A stretch of 46,366 nt of DNA from Clostridia bacterium. GTDB lineage: Bacteria; Bacillota; Clostridia; Christensenellales; Aristaeellaceae. Position 1 is the stretch's first letter; every line of letters begins with the position of its first letter. Positions 1 through 7,182 of this stretch are shown here, one piece after another. The stretch lies in assembly GCA_017522345.1 (NCBI GenBank), contig JAFWZN010000121.1:1-46366 (forward strand), written 5' to 3'. Position numbers and translations under genes: made by a program. The notes under the pieces are model-generated. The model ran no database searches and was not told the DNA's origin. It worked only from the letters and a program-made list of their open reading frames with translations.

Positions 1-138
1 CGGAAAGGGGAAGCGTTTTCAGTCGCTGCGCTTTGTGAAAACGCGCGATTTTGCCGTACATGCCGCCAAAATCGATTGAAAATGGAGAGGGAGTGCGCTC
101 CCTCTCCATGCCTCACCCAGAGGTTTGTTGATGGTCTG
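1..138. repeat. Interspersed hairpin-rich repeat, copy 1 (cut by window edge)
   Basis: This stretch recurs with few differences at about 16223-16357. It is a chain of hairpins: GCGTTTTCA pairs with TGAAAACGC, and GGAGAGGGAG pairs with CTCCCTCTCC. Both copies end in a shared TTTGTTGATGGTCTGA. No reading frame is convincing. The left end lies outside the window. The function is unknown; it behaves like a dispersed intergenic repeat. Confidence 0.75.
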
Positions 139-173
139 AACGGCCTATGTTTTATTCACAGGCCGTTTTTTCG
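139..173 (+). terminator. Hairpin terminator at the end of repeat copy 1
   Basis: AACGGCCT and AGGCCGTT form the arms of a hairpin followed by a T-run on the plus strand (GTTTTTTCG). It would end transcripts entering from the left. The reverse strand lacks an equally good U-run, so it is a weaker terminator for the minus-strand gene that ends at 183. Confidence 0.6.
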
Positions 174-182
174 TGGTTTCAA

Positions 183-566
183 TCAGTTTACGAACATGGA
201 TTCGCGCTTTTTGTAGTAGAAGTAGTTGACGCCGCAGGCTGCAATATTGGAAGCGAGAGCGGAGAATTCCACGCCCATCAGGAGAAGATCGGCGACGACG
301 ACGATCAGCTGGGCGGCAAGCAGATGCTTGTAGGCGTTCTTTTTGAAGTTTGCCAGCTGGAAGCGCGTATAGACGCCGTAGAAAGCCGCCACAATCAGCG
401 TCAGGCCGTAGATGTGAGCGCCTTCAGCCATACATGCAATGCCCATGATGAAGTTCAGAACCGCGCCTGCCCAGAGGGAGAAGTAAACGAGGAAGTTGTG
501 CCATTTAAGGCCGTAGGCGGTGGTGGTGGTTTCGGTAGCGCTGACGTTGTTGTAAGTGGTATCCAT
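183..566 (-). CDS. Small multi-pass membrane protein of unknown function
   Basis: This 127-residue protein starts at an ATG with an upstream CGGAGG ribosome binding site. After a Thr-rich polar N-terminus (about residues 1-22) come three or four hydrophobic segments (about 25-48, 52-68, 82-100 and a weaker one at 103-120), separated by a short basic loop (RFQLANFKKNAYKHL). No catalytic motif is seen and I do not recognise a family. It is oriented alone. Its promoter and leader closely match those of the two 53-aa membrane proteins at 28.9-29.3 kb, so it probably shares their regulation. An integral inner-membrane location is inferred. Confidence 0.75.
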   Translation of the reverse strand: MDTTYNNVSATETTTTAYGLKWHNFLVYFSLWAGAVLNFIMGIACMAEGAHIYGLTLIVAAFYGVYTRFQLANFKKNAYKHLLAAQLIVVVADLLLMGVEFSALASNIAACGVNYFYYKKRESMFVN

Positions 567-587
567 GTGTATTTCCTCCGTTCAATG

Positions 588-650
588 TTTGTTTGTTTTT
601 GATGGCTTAATTATACACACGTGAAACGGAGGATTTTGAAAGTCGTTTCC
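588..650 (-). promoter_or_regulatory. Promoter and leader shared with the 29-kb small membrane protein genes
   Basis: Read on the minus strand, there is a GTATAAT -10 hexamer (in ATTATAC at 612-618), a TTCAAA element 19 nt upstream of it and GGAAAC about 29 nt upstream. The leader that follows reads TTAAGCCATCAAAAAC. The same elements, with spacings of 28-29 nt between GGAAAC and TATAAT, precede the genes starting at 29104 and 29344. Confidence 0.6.
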
Positions 651-663
651 GGAGGGGGGATCC

Positions 664-1221
664 TTAGTATCTGCCCGGAAATTCCTGTTTTGCAAGATTT
701 GTGAACTTGGTCACCATGGCAAACTTCTGATCGGTGTATCCGTCGCGGTCATGCTCGTACTTTTTCCAAAGGGACAATTTTAATTTTTCGTACTCCTTCG
801 CCTTATCCGGGTGGGCATTCAGAAAATCGCGGAAATACAGTTCCGCATTGTCGCCTTTTTTTCGGACATGCAGATGAAACACGCGCTCGGCAAAGCCGTT
901 TTCGGTATAGCCCTTGTTGAACGACAGGCGGTTTTGATTTTCGCTCATCAGGATATAGCCCGCGCTTTTGATTTCATCTTTAAGAAGATTATCGTCGTTC
1001 GTCTCTAAAAGAATATCTATAATCGGCTTTGCCCAGATGCCGCTGATTGCCGTTGACCCAATGTGATGAATGGAAAGGATCGCTTTTTCAGGAAGAAATT
1101 TTAGAAGATGCTCCTTTTCCTCCCGATACCACGTTTCCCATGCCGGATTCGGCTCGGTCAGAAAAATAGGAAACAGCTGCCAGAGCTCATCAAGCGTCAT
1201 TTCAGACAATTTTTTGCCCAT
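664..1221 (-). CDS. GrpB family (UPF0157) nucleotidyltransferase-like protein
   Basis: The 185-residue protein carries the GrpB/UPF0157 signature: an IHHIGSTAISGIWAKPIIDI-type segment at about residues 51-70, in which GST and the D of PIIDI match the nucleotidyltransferase-like core. FHLHVRKKG and LYFRDFLNAHPDKAKEYEKL are also family-typical. The length is normal for the family. No precise substrate is established. The gene begins 7 nt after the stop of the flavin reductase gene, so the two are probably cotranscribed. An AAGGA site precedes the ATG. Confidence 0.85.
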   Translation of the reverse strand: MGKKLSEMTLDELWQLFPIFLTEPNPAWETWYREEKEHLLKFLPEKAILSIHHIGSTAISGIWAKPIIDILLETNDDNLLKDEIKSAGYILMSENQNRLSFNKGYTENGFAERVFHLHVRKKGDNAELYFRDFLNAHPDKAKEYEKLKLSLWKKYEHDRDGYTDQKFAMVTKFTNLAKQEFPGRY

Positions 1222-1228
1222 TTTTTCC

Positions 1229-1783
1229 TTACAGGCTGAGGCCGTCCGAAAACGCCTTGCCTACGACTTCGCCGAGCTCCACATAGGTGTGGTTTACGCC
1301 GTCGAAGGTGATGGGGCGAAGTTTCTTGGGGTCGATTTTTCCGTTTGTAAGAACAGATTCATCCGCGCATACGTTTACGACTTCGCCGATCATGATGCAG
1401 GTTTCGCTGTTATAGCTTTTAAGTTTGCATTCAACCGCCATGGGAAGCTCGCGGATGACGGGCGCGTCCACAAATTCGCTCTTTTCTGCGGTAAAGCCCG
1501 CTTTTTCGAACTTATCAGGCACTTTGTTTCCGCTAACCACGCCCACGTAGTCGCATTCCTTCACATAGTCTGCCGTCGCCATGGAGACGGTGAAGGCTTT
1601 TCTTTCGAGGACATTTTTCGTGGTTTTGTGGCCGGCGGAAATGCACATGGAAATCTCGTTTTCCTCGCTGATGCCGCCCCACGCCGCGTTCATGGCGTTG
1701 GCTGTGCCGTCTTCGTTATAGGTTGCAATGATAAATACCGGCTGGGGATAGAGGATGGGTTTTGCTCCGAAGTTCTTGCGCAT
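1229..1783 (-). CDS. Flavin reductase family protein (FMN-binding split barrel)
   Basis: This 184-residue protein resembles small FMN-binding flavoredoxin-like reductases. It has PQPVFIIATYNEDGTANAMNAAWGG at the N-terminus (the phosphate-contacting strand and loop), then the middle segment ISAGHKTTKNVLERKAF and a cysteine-containing YVKECDYVGVVSG. Such proteins bind FMN and pass electrons in the cytoplasm. I chose the ATG at 1783 because AAAGGAGG lies 7 nt upstream; an in-frame upstream extension to 1840 has no such site. It is followed closely by the GrpB-like gene. Confidence 0.85.
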   Translation of the reverse strand: MRKNFGAKPILYPQPVFIIATYNEDGTANAMNAAWGGISEENEISMCISAGHKTTKNVLERKAFTVSMATADYVKECDYVGVVSGNKVPDKFEKAGFTAEKSEFVDAPVIRELPMAVECKLKSYNSETCIMIGEVVNVCADESVLTNGKIDPKKLRPITFDGVNHTYVELGEVVGKAFSDGLSL

Positions 1784-1867
1784 GGGGTGCGCCTCCTTTT
1801 TTATTATTTCGAAATACGGAAAATGCGGGACGATACGCAAATCTCCCCTGCAAGCAGTACGGCGTTT

Positions 1868-3037
1868 TTATATCTCAAAAATCGTTCTTCCGCCCACCAT
1901 CACAAACGACACGTCGATATTGTCATTAAACAGGATAATATCCGCGCGTTTTTCGGGAGCGAGAACGCCGCGGTCGTTCAGTTTCATAATTTTCGCCGGG
2001 GTTTTCGCGCCCATTTTTACAGCCTCGTGCAGGGGAACGTTTGCCATAGAAACCATGTTTCTTACCAGCCGGTCGAATGTCGCGACCGAGCCTGCAAAAG
2101 CCGTTCTGTCGGGGAGCTTGGCCACGCCGTCCTCTATGATGCAGCTTAGGCCGTTTGTGTGATGTCCCAGCATCGTGGGGCCGTCGGGCATGCCTGCGCC
2201 GCGCATGGAGTCGGTGACGAGGGCGATTTTATCAGAACCCTTGAATTTATAGACGAATTTCAGAAGCTCTGCGGGAAGATGCTTTCCGTCGGCGATGATT
2301 TCAACCGTCATATCGTCAATGAGATAGGCCGCTTCTACCACGCCGATATAGCGGTAGGCGTTTTTTCTGTGCACGGTACTCATGCCGGAATATAGATGGG
2401 TGACATGGGTGAATCCCGCTTCGTAAGCCTTTTCGATATCGTCCCATTCCGCGTCGCTGTGGCCGATGGCAGGAAGGATGCCCCTTTTTTTGAGCGTCTT
2501 GCCCATTTCTATCGCGCCCGGAAGCTCCGGAGCGATCGACCAACGGAGGATGCTTCTGCATTCATCCAGAATTTTTTCGTATTCCTCGGGCGAAGGATTT
2601 CTGAGATATCTCGGATCCTGCGCGCCTCTTTGTCCATAGGCGAAATACGGCCCCTCCAGATGAATGCCGGGCATGTCTGCGCCGCGCGTGTTTTTTGGCA
2701 CTGCCTCCTCATAAATTTTCTGAATTTGAATGGTCGCTTCGTTTTCAGAGGAAGTTGCGGTGGGGATAAGCGTGGTCACGCCGTGCATGGCGTGTTTTTC
2801 CGCAGCGGTCAGAAACGCTTGGGCCGTTCCGTCCAGAAAATCGCAGCCGCCCGCGCCATGGGAATGAATCTCGACAAAGCCCGGGGACACGTATAAGCCG
2901 TTTGCGTCGATTTTCTTATCGAAAGCAATATCATCCGCCGTTACGGCGAGAATTTTTTCATTTTCAACATATACGTTCAGATTTTCAAAAATACCGTCTT
3001 CAAGGATCACTTTCCCGCCCGTGATTTTCGTAATCAT
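1868..3037 (-). CDS. nagA: N-acetylglucosamine-6-phosphate deacetylase
   Basis: The 389-residue amidohydrolase removes acetate from N-acetylglucosamine-6-phosphate in the cytoplasm, giving glucosamine-6-phosphate. Visible motifs in order are PGFVEIHSHGAGG (about 51-63, metal site), GIHLEGPY (about 125), AIGHSDAEW (about 190), THLYSGM (about 215) and LVTDSMRGAG (about 275, carrying the catalytic aspartate). Length is normal. The start ATG has an AAGGAG site. The gene is divergent from nagB, whose product acts next in the pathway; the two share a 152-bp promoter region. Confidence 0.95.
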   Translation of the reverse strand: MITKITGGKVILEDGIFENLNVYVENEKILAVTADDIAFDKKIDANGLYVSPGFVEIHSHGAGGCDFLDGTAQAFLTAAEKHAMHGVTTLIPTATSSENEATIQIQKIYEEAVPKNTRGADMPGIHLEGPYFAYGQRGAQDPRYLRNPSPEEYEKILDECRSILRWSIAPELPGAIEMGKTLKKRGILPAIGHSDAEWDDIEKAYEAGFTHVTHLYSGMSTVHRKNAYRYIGVVEAAYLIDDMTVEIIADGKHLPAELLKFVYKFKGSDKIALVTDSMRGAGMPDGPTMLGHHTNGLSCIIEDGVAKLPDRTAFAGSVATFDRLVRNMVSMANVPLHEAVKMGAKTPAKIMKLNDRGVLAPEKRADIILFNDNIDVSFVMVGGRTIFEI

Positions 3038-3069
3038 GGTATTTCTCCTTAAAAATTTGCTTTTTTATC

Positions 3070-3098
3070 ATTATATTCCCAAATGCAGAAAACTTCAA
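3070..3098 (-). promoter_or_regulatory. nagA promoter
   Basis: On the minus strand TTGAAG (3098-3093) and TATAAT (3075-3070) are separated by 17 nt, 33 nt before the nagA start. No clear NagR/NagC-type operator was recognised. Confidence 0.6.
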
Positions 3099-3120
3099 CG
3101 ATCAAATTTTGAGAAAGGGT

Positions 3121-3149
3121 TTGACAAAAGACTTTAACTGCATTACTAT
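3121..3149 (+). promoter_or_regulatory. nagB promoter
   Basis: TTGACA (3121-3126) and TACTAT (3144-3149) are separated by 17 nt, about 40 nt before the nagB start codon at 3190, which has a GAGGTG ribosome binding site. Confidence 0.65.
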
Positions 3150-3189
3150 TGTTTTCAGAAGATAAATTCTTACTTGTGAGGTGTAAACC

Positions 3190-3954
3190 ATGCGAATTGT
3201 AATTTCAAAAACCGCCGAGGACCTGGGAAAACGCGCCGCCGACACAGCCGAGATCATCATTAAGGAAGCCATCGAAAAAAACGGCGAGGCCAGAATCATT
3301 CTTTCCACCGGCGCATCGCAGTTTGAAACGCTGAAATACCTGACGCAAAAGGATATCGACTGGTCCAAGGTCACCATGTTCCATCTGGACGAATATGTGA
3401 ACCTGCCCGAAACGCACCCGGCAAGCTTCAGAAAATATCTGAAGGAGCGCTTCGTCGCAAAGACCAATGTGGGCAAGGCGCACTTTGTAGACGGCACGAA
3501 GGAAAACATCGCCCGTCTCACCGAAGAAATCCGTGTTTCTCCCGTGGATCTTGGCATTGTAGGAATCGGCATAAACGGCCACATCGCCTTTAACGACCCG
3601 CCGGCGGATTTTGATACCAAGGACGCTTACATCATCGTAGACTTAGACGAAACCTGCCGCAATCAGCAGGTGGGCGAGGGCTGGTTTAAAACCTTTGACG
3701 ATGTGCCCAAACAGGCCGTCAGCATGACCGTTTATCAGATCATGCAGTGCAAAAATATCGTAACCGCCGTTCCGCACGCGGAAAAGGCATGGGCGATTGA
3801 GAACACCTTAAAAGGCGAGCTCTCCAATCTCGTTCCTGCAACAATGCTCAAGATGCACGACAATTGGCAATTGTTCACGGACGCAAATTCCCATAAGGAC
3901 GTAAAGGAGATCAAGGCGATTCATACAGAGGCAGTGGTTGAGGATTACAGGTAA
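3190..3954 (+). CDS. nagB: Glucosamine-6-phosphate deaminase
   Basis: The 254-residue enzyme converts glucosamine-6-phosphate to fructose-6-phosphate and ammonia, feeding amino sugars into glycolysis. It shows the NagB fold markers: LSTGAS (about 37-42, phosphate loop), FHLDEY (about 69-74, with the catalytic Asp) and GIGINGHIAFNDPP (about 127-140, with the catalytic His). The length fits the short Gram-positive NagB type without the C-terminal allosteric tail of the E. coli enzyme. It pairs with divergent nagA. A strong terminator follows directly. Confidence 0.95.
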   Translation: MRIVISKTAEDLGKRAADTAEIIIKEAIEKNGEARIILSTGASQFETLKYLTQKDIDWSKVTMFHLDEYVNLPETHPASFRKYLKERFVAKTNVGKAHFVDGTKENIARLTEEIRVSPVDLGIVGIGINGHIAFNDPPADFDTKDAYIIVDLDETCRNQQVGEGWFKTFDDVPKQAVSMTVYQIMQCKNIVTAVPHAEKAWAIENTLKGELSNLVPATMLKMHDNWQLFTDANSHKDVKEIKAIHTEAVVEDYR

Positions 3955-3966
3955 AAACCCTTTAGA

Positions 3967-4008
3967 GAAAAAAACACGCCGCCCCCGCCGGGCAGCGTGT
4001 TTTTTACT
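3967..4008. terminator. Bidirectional terminator between nagB and the XRE gene
   Basis: AACACGC and GCGTGTT arms enclose a G+C-rich core, with A-runs on the left and T-runs on the right, so it serves both converging genes. The central 30 bp (3973-4002) is repeated exactly at 4824-4853. Confidence 0.85.
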
Positions 4009-4246
4009 TGATTTCCTGTTCGATGTTGTCAAACAATTCGCAATCAAAGAATTCTCTTATGGTGATCTCCAGTCCGTCGCAGATTTTCTTTAAGGAAACA
4101 ACACCCGGATTTTTGCTTTTCTCATTGAGCATGCTGTATATGGTCGAAGGCGATACGCCTGAAAGATTTGCCAAAGCATTGACCGCTATGCTTCTTTTAT
4201 CGCATAAATCGAGAATACGCTTTGCTACGGCTTCCTTCGTGGTCAT
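4004..4246 (-). CDS. XRE family (Cro/C1 HTH) transcriptional regulator
   Basis: The 80-residue protein is essentially one helix-turn-helix domain. The segment at about residues 8-65 fits the Cro/C1 pattern: AVNALANLSGVSPSTIYSML holds the recognition helix, and NPGVVSLKKICDGLEITIREFF is the C-terminal half. The start ATG follows AAAGGAGG. It is divergent from the SLOG-fold gene at 4378. The space between them holds four copies of a 12-bp motif, so it most likely represses its own promoter and that of its partner. No ligand domain is present. Confidence 0.88.
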   Translation of the reverse strand: MTTKEAVAKRILDLCDKRSIAVNALANLSGVSPSTIYSMLNEKSKNPGVVSLKKICDGLEITIREFFDCELFDNIEQEIK

Positions 4247-4264
4247 AACGCATTCCTCCTTTGC

Positions 4265-4358
4265 GATATATCGTAATCAAAATTTTATCGTAATTTACGA
4301 TATATCATGTGGGATATATCGTAAATTTAAAACATTTCGAGTATAATTACGATATATC
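4265..4358. promoter_or_regulatory. Operator array in the XRE/SLOG divergent promoter
   Basis: The 12-mer TTACGATATATC occurs four times, in alternating orientation: reverse at 4265-4276, forward at 4295-4306, reverse at 4313-4324 and forward at 4347-4358. The two middle copies form an inverted pair with a 6-nt spacer. A 15-nt palindrome, ATCGTAATTTACGAT, covers 4287-4301. The rightmost copy abuts a TATAAT at 4342-4347, the likely -10 of the SLOG gene. The leftmost lies 18 nt before the XRE start. This layout fits autorepression by the XRE protein. Confidence 0.8.
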
Positions 4359-4377
4359 CCATAAAGGAGGTGTGCGT

Positions 4378-4794
4378 ATGTCTGCCTGCACATTTTTCGG
4401 ACACCGGGATTGTCCCGCATCCATAAAGGGCATACTTCGCGCAGCGGTGATTCGCCTAATAGAAAACCAAAATGCAGACATATTCTATATAGGAAACCAA
4501 GGCGCATTTGATGCACACGCTCTTTCCGTATTAAAGGAGCTCTCTTTTGTCTATCCCCACATTCAATATGCTTTCGTTCTGAATCGTATGCCAGATACGC
4601 CGCTTTTGGATAATTCCATTCTTCCCGAAGGGATTGAACTGATTCATCCACGCTTTACGATTTCGTGGAGAAATAGATGGATGATTGATCATTCTGATTT
4701 TGTAATCTCCTACATTGAGAGATCATGGGGCGGCGCATATCAGTTTACTGAGCTCGCAAAAAGGAAGCATAAGAAAGTCATCTACATAAGCTGA
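4378..4794 (+). CDS. SLOG-fold protein (DUF1273/YpsA-like), function unknown
   Basis: The 138-residue Rossmann-like protein begins with MSACTFFGHRDCP, a short beta-strand and FxGHR loop typical of SLOG/DUF1273-type proteins. It continues with IFYIGNQGAFDA (about 37-48) and ends with DFVISYIERSWGGAY (about 104-118), where the GGA turn before a helix resembles the nucleotide-binding end of the SLOG fold. SLOG proteins bind nucleotide-derived ligands; no ligand is known here. ATG at 4378 is chosen for its AAAGGAGG site; an upstream in-frame ATG at 4309 lies inside the operators. It is divergent from, and probably controlled by, the XRE gene. Confidence 0.75.
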   Translation: MSACTFFGHRDCPASIKGILRAAVIRLIENQNADIFYIGNQGAFDAHALSVLKELSFVYPHIQYAFVLNRMPDTPLLDNSILPEGIELIHPRFTISWRNRWMIDHSDFVISYIERSWGGAYQFTELAKRKHKKVIYIS

Positions 4795-4817
4795 TTCGCC
4801 GTCTGCTTTATGGAAAA

Positions 4818-4860
4818 ACAACAAACACGCCGCCCCCGCCGGGCAGCGTGTTTGTTTGTT
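4818..4860. terminator. Bidirectional terminator between the SLOG gene and khpA
   Basis: It contains the same 30-bp hairpin sequence as the terminator at 3973-4002 (here 4824-4853), with AAACA and TTTGTTTG flanks. It ends both the SLOG gene and the long ffh-rpsP-khpA transcript. Confidence 0.82.
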
Positions 4861-5087
4861 TAGATAATCTCGACAAATACGGGTTTTTCGTTCTTCATGG
4901 TTGCAGCTTTTACAACCGAGCGAACGGACTTGGCGATGCGGCCCTGTTTGCCGATCACTTTTCCCATATCTTCCGGATCGACGCGCAGCTCGATAACGAT
5001 GGACTCGGGGCCCTCAACTTCGCGCACGTCAACCGCGTCGGGCTTATCCACCAGAGTCTTGGCGATAAACCTGACCAATTCGACCAT
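4860..5087 (-). CDS. khpA: KH domain RNA-binding protein KhpA (YlqC)
   Basis: The 75-residue protein is a single type II KH domain: MVELVRFIAKTLVDKPDAV, then VIELRVDPEDMGKVIGKQGR, in which the GKQG loop (about residues 43-46) contacts RNA, then IAKSVRSVVKAA. KhpA works with KhpB/Jag in RNA binding and envelope control in Gram-positive bacteria. It sits after rpsP, as in many Bacillota. The start is uncertain: a TTG at 5093 lies 6 nt from GGAGG, the ATG used here 12 nt. The expected downstream rimM, trmD and rplS are absent. Confidence 0.92.
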   Translation of the reverse strand: MVELVRFIAKTLVDKPDAVDVREVEGPESIVIELRVDPEDMGKVIGKQGRIAKSVRSVVKAATMKNEKPVFVEII

Positions 5088-5127
5088 ATTCAACTGTTTC
5101 CTCCCGTCTGCTGATCCTTATTTGGGA

Positions 5128-5367
5128 TTACAGCAGGCCGCTCTTCTTGAGAAGGCCGCGTACGGTGTCGGTGGGCTGGGCGCCGGTGCCGATCCAATAC
5201 TTCGCGCGCTCTTCGTCAAACTTGATTACGGCGGGCTCCGTTACGGGATTGTAGTAGCCGATTTCTTCGATAAAGCGGCCGTCACGGGGGGTGCGGCTGT
5301 CAGAAACTACTACGCGGTAGAAAGGCTCTTTCTTCATACCCATTCTCTTCAGGCGAATCTTAACCAT
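5128..5367 (-). CDS. rpsP: 30S ribosomal protein S16
   Basis: The 79-residue protein has the S16 hallmarks: [21 protein letters not shown] at the start, [19 protein letters not shown] in the middle and a C-terminal [20 protein letters not shown]. It binds 16S rRNA during small-subunit assembly. I chose the ATG at 5367 because AAGGAGG stands 8 nt upstream; an in-frame extension to 5394 lacks support. It lies between ffh and khpA in the usual Bacillota order. Confidence 0.96.
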   Translation of the reverse strand: MVKIRLKRMGMKKEPFYRVVVSDSRTPRDGRFIEEIGYYNPVTEPAVIKFDEERAKYWIGTGAQPTDTVRGLLKKSGLL

Positions 5368-5430
5368 GGGGTGTTCCTCCTTGTAATATACCATATATGG
5401 AAATCCGGTTTCTCCGGTGTTCCGCTGAAT

Positions 5431-6771
5431 TTATCCGCGCATGCCCTTGAACGGGAAGCGCATTTTGCCCTTGGCGCCCATCATCTGCTTCATCATCTGG
5501 CGCGCCTGCTCGTACTGCTTGATTAAGAGGTTGACTTCCTGAACGGTGGTTCCGCTTCCGGCTGCGATGCGGCGGCGGCGGGACGCGTTTAGAATGTCGG
5601 GGTGACGGCGCTCGGCGCGGGTCATGGAAAGAATGATGGCTTCGTTCTTTTTCTGCTCTTTTGCAATCTTGCCCTCGTCGATTTCGACGTTTTGAAGCTT
5701 GCTGCCTACGCCCGGGATCATCTTGAGCATATCGGTGATGGAACCCATCTTTTTCAGCTGCTTAAGCTGCGTAAGATAATCTTCCAAGGTAAACTGCTGA
5801 TTCCTAAGCCTTTTTTCAAGCTCTTCCGCGCTTTTTTCATCGAAGTTTTCCTGCGCCTTTTCGATTAAGGAAAGCACGTCGCCCATGCCGAGGATTCGGC
5901 CGGCCATGCGGTCTGGATGGAAGGGCTCGATATCGGTCAGCTTTTCGCCGACGCCCGCGAACTTGATGGGCTTTCCGGTAACGGCTTTGACTGAAATAGC
6001 CGCGCCGCCTCGGGTGTCGCCGTCAAGCTTGGTGAGGATTACGCCGTCAACGCCCAGCTCCTTATTGAAGGTATCGGCGACGGTGACTGCGTCCTGACCG
6101 GTCATGGAGTCGACAACGAGCAGGATTTCCTGCGGCTTTACCGTGGCTTTAACATCTCTAAGCTCCTGCATGAGCTTTTCATCGATGTGCAGGCGGCCTG
6201 CGGTATCGATGATAACAGGGTCTTTTCCGTAATATCTCGCGTACTCGATCGCTTCCTTGGCGATCTGAACGGGATTGCCTTGTCCCTTTTCAAAAACTTC
6301 AGCGCCGGCCTGCTCGCCCACGATCTGAAGCTGACGAATGGCGGCGGGGCGGTATACGTCGCAGGCGACAAGCAGCGGCTTTTTGCCCTGCTTTTGAAGC
6401 ATGCGGCCGAGCTTTGCGCACATGGTGGTTTTACCCGCGCCCTGAAGGCCGCACATCATGTAAATGGTGGGAGCGGAGGGGGAGTGGGTGAGCTTTGCAT
6501 TTGCGCCGCCCATGAGCTCGGTAAGCTCGTCGTTTACGATTTTAATTACCTGCTGGCCGGGCGTCAGGGATTCTAAAATCTCCTGTCCGACGGCGCGCTC
6601 GGTGACCTTTTTTACAAAATCCTTGGCAATGGCGTAGTTGACGTCGGCCTCTAAAAGCGCCATACGAACTTCGCGCATTGCGGTTTTTACGTCCGCTTCC
6701 GTAAGCTTTCCGCGGCCGGACAGCTTTTTAAATGCATTTTGCAGTTTTTCGGAAAGGCCCTCAAATGCCAC
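5431..6771 (-). CDS. ffh: Signal recognition particle GTPase Ffh (SRP54)
   Basis: The 446-residue protein has the three SRP54 domains. The N domain is at about 1-85 (FEGLSEKLQNAFKKLSGRGK). The G domain, about 90-300, has G1 GLQGAGKTT, DVYRPAAIRQL, the DTAGR box and TKLDGDTRGG. The Met-rich M domain follows, ending RQMMKQMMGAKGKMRFPF, and binds 4.5S RNA and signal peptides. I place the start at the GTG at 6771: GAGAGG is 8 nt upstream and the product then begins MAFEGLSEKL as in homologues. A GTG at 6780 directly abuts the ribosome binding site and is less likely. It follows ylxM by 5 nt. Confidence 0.95.
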   Translation of the reverse strand: MAFEGLSEKLQNAFKKLSGRGKLTEADVKTAMREVRMALLEADVNYAIAKDFVKKVTERAVGQEILESLTPGQQVIKIVNDELTELMGGANAKLTHSPSAPTIYMMCGLQGAGKTTMCAKLGRMLQKQGKKPLLVACDVYRPAAIRQLQIVGEQAGAEVFEKGQGNPVQIAKEAIEYARYYGKDPVIIDTAGRLHIDEKLMQELRDVKATVKPQEILLVVDSMTGQDAVTVADTFNKELGVDGVILTKLDGDTRGGAAISVKAVTGKPIKFAGVGEKLTDIEPFHPDRMAGRILGMGDVLSLIEKAQENFDEKSAEELEKRLRNQQFTLEDYLTQLKQLKKMGSITDMLKMIPGVGSKLQNVEIDEGKIAKEQKKNEAIILSMTRAERRHPDILNASRRRRIAAGSGTTVQEVNLLIKQYEQARQMMKQMMGAKGKMRFPFKGMRG

Positions 6772-6776
6772 GGTGC

Positions 6777-7112
6777 TCACCTCTCGCTTTGTCTGATTTC
6801 TTTTATAAGCTTAAGCGCTCTTTCGCTTGAATCGTCCGTTTTTTCATAAAGCGCTCTTTCGCACTCCGTAAGCGCCTTTTGAAGAAACTGGTATCTTTTT
6901 AAAAGTCCCAATTTGGCTTCATAGCCTTCAAGCTGTTTCTGGGCTTTGTTGATTACATCAAACACGCCCTGACGCGTGATGTTCATGCTGTCTGCAACTT
7001 CCTGAAGGGACAAATCCTCTTCAAGATACATGCGCATGATCTCGCGCCGATGATCGGTCAGAAGGCCGCCGTAAAAATCGAGAAGCCGATTAAGCTCTAC
7101 CCGTTTTTCCAT
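6777..7112 (-). CDS. ylxM: YlxM/p13-like helix-turn-helix protein, SRP operon partner
   Basis: This 111-residue protein resembles the YlxM family: RVELNRLLDFYGGLLTDHRREIMRMYLEEDLSLQEVADSMNITRQGVFDVINKAQKQL. The segment at about 35-62 is a sigma-region-4-like helix-turn-helix. YlxM is encoded directly before ffh in many Gram-positive bacteria and associates with the SRP; a DNA target is not established. The C-terminal third is charged and probably coiled coil (RALYEKTDDSSERALKLIKE). It is upstream of, and almost contiguous with, ffh. Confidence 0.9.
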   Translation of the reverse strand: MEKRVELNRLLDFYGGLLTDHRREIMRMYLEEDLSLQEVADSMNITRQGVFDVINKAQKQLEGYEAKLGLLKRYQFLQKALTECERALYEKTDDSSERALKLIKEIRQSER

Positions 7113-7182
7113 ACTACCCCTACCCTTTCACACAGCCTGATCATTATAGCAAACGCATGCGCCCGTGTCAAGTTAAATTACT

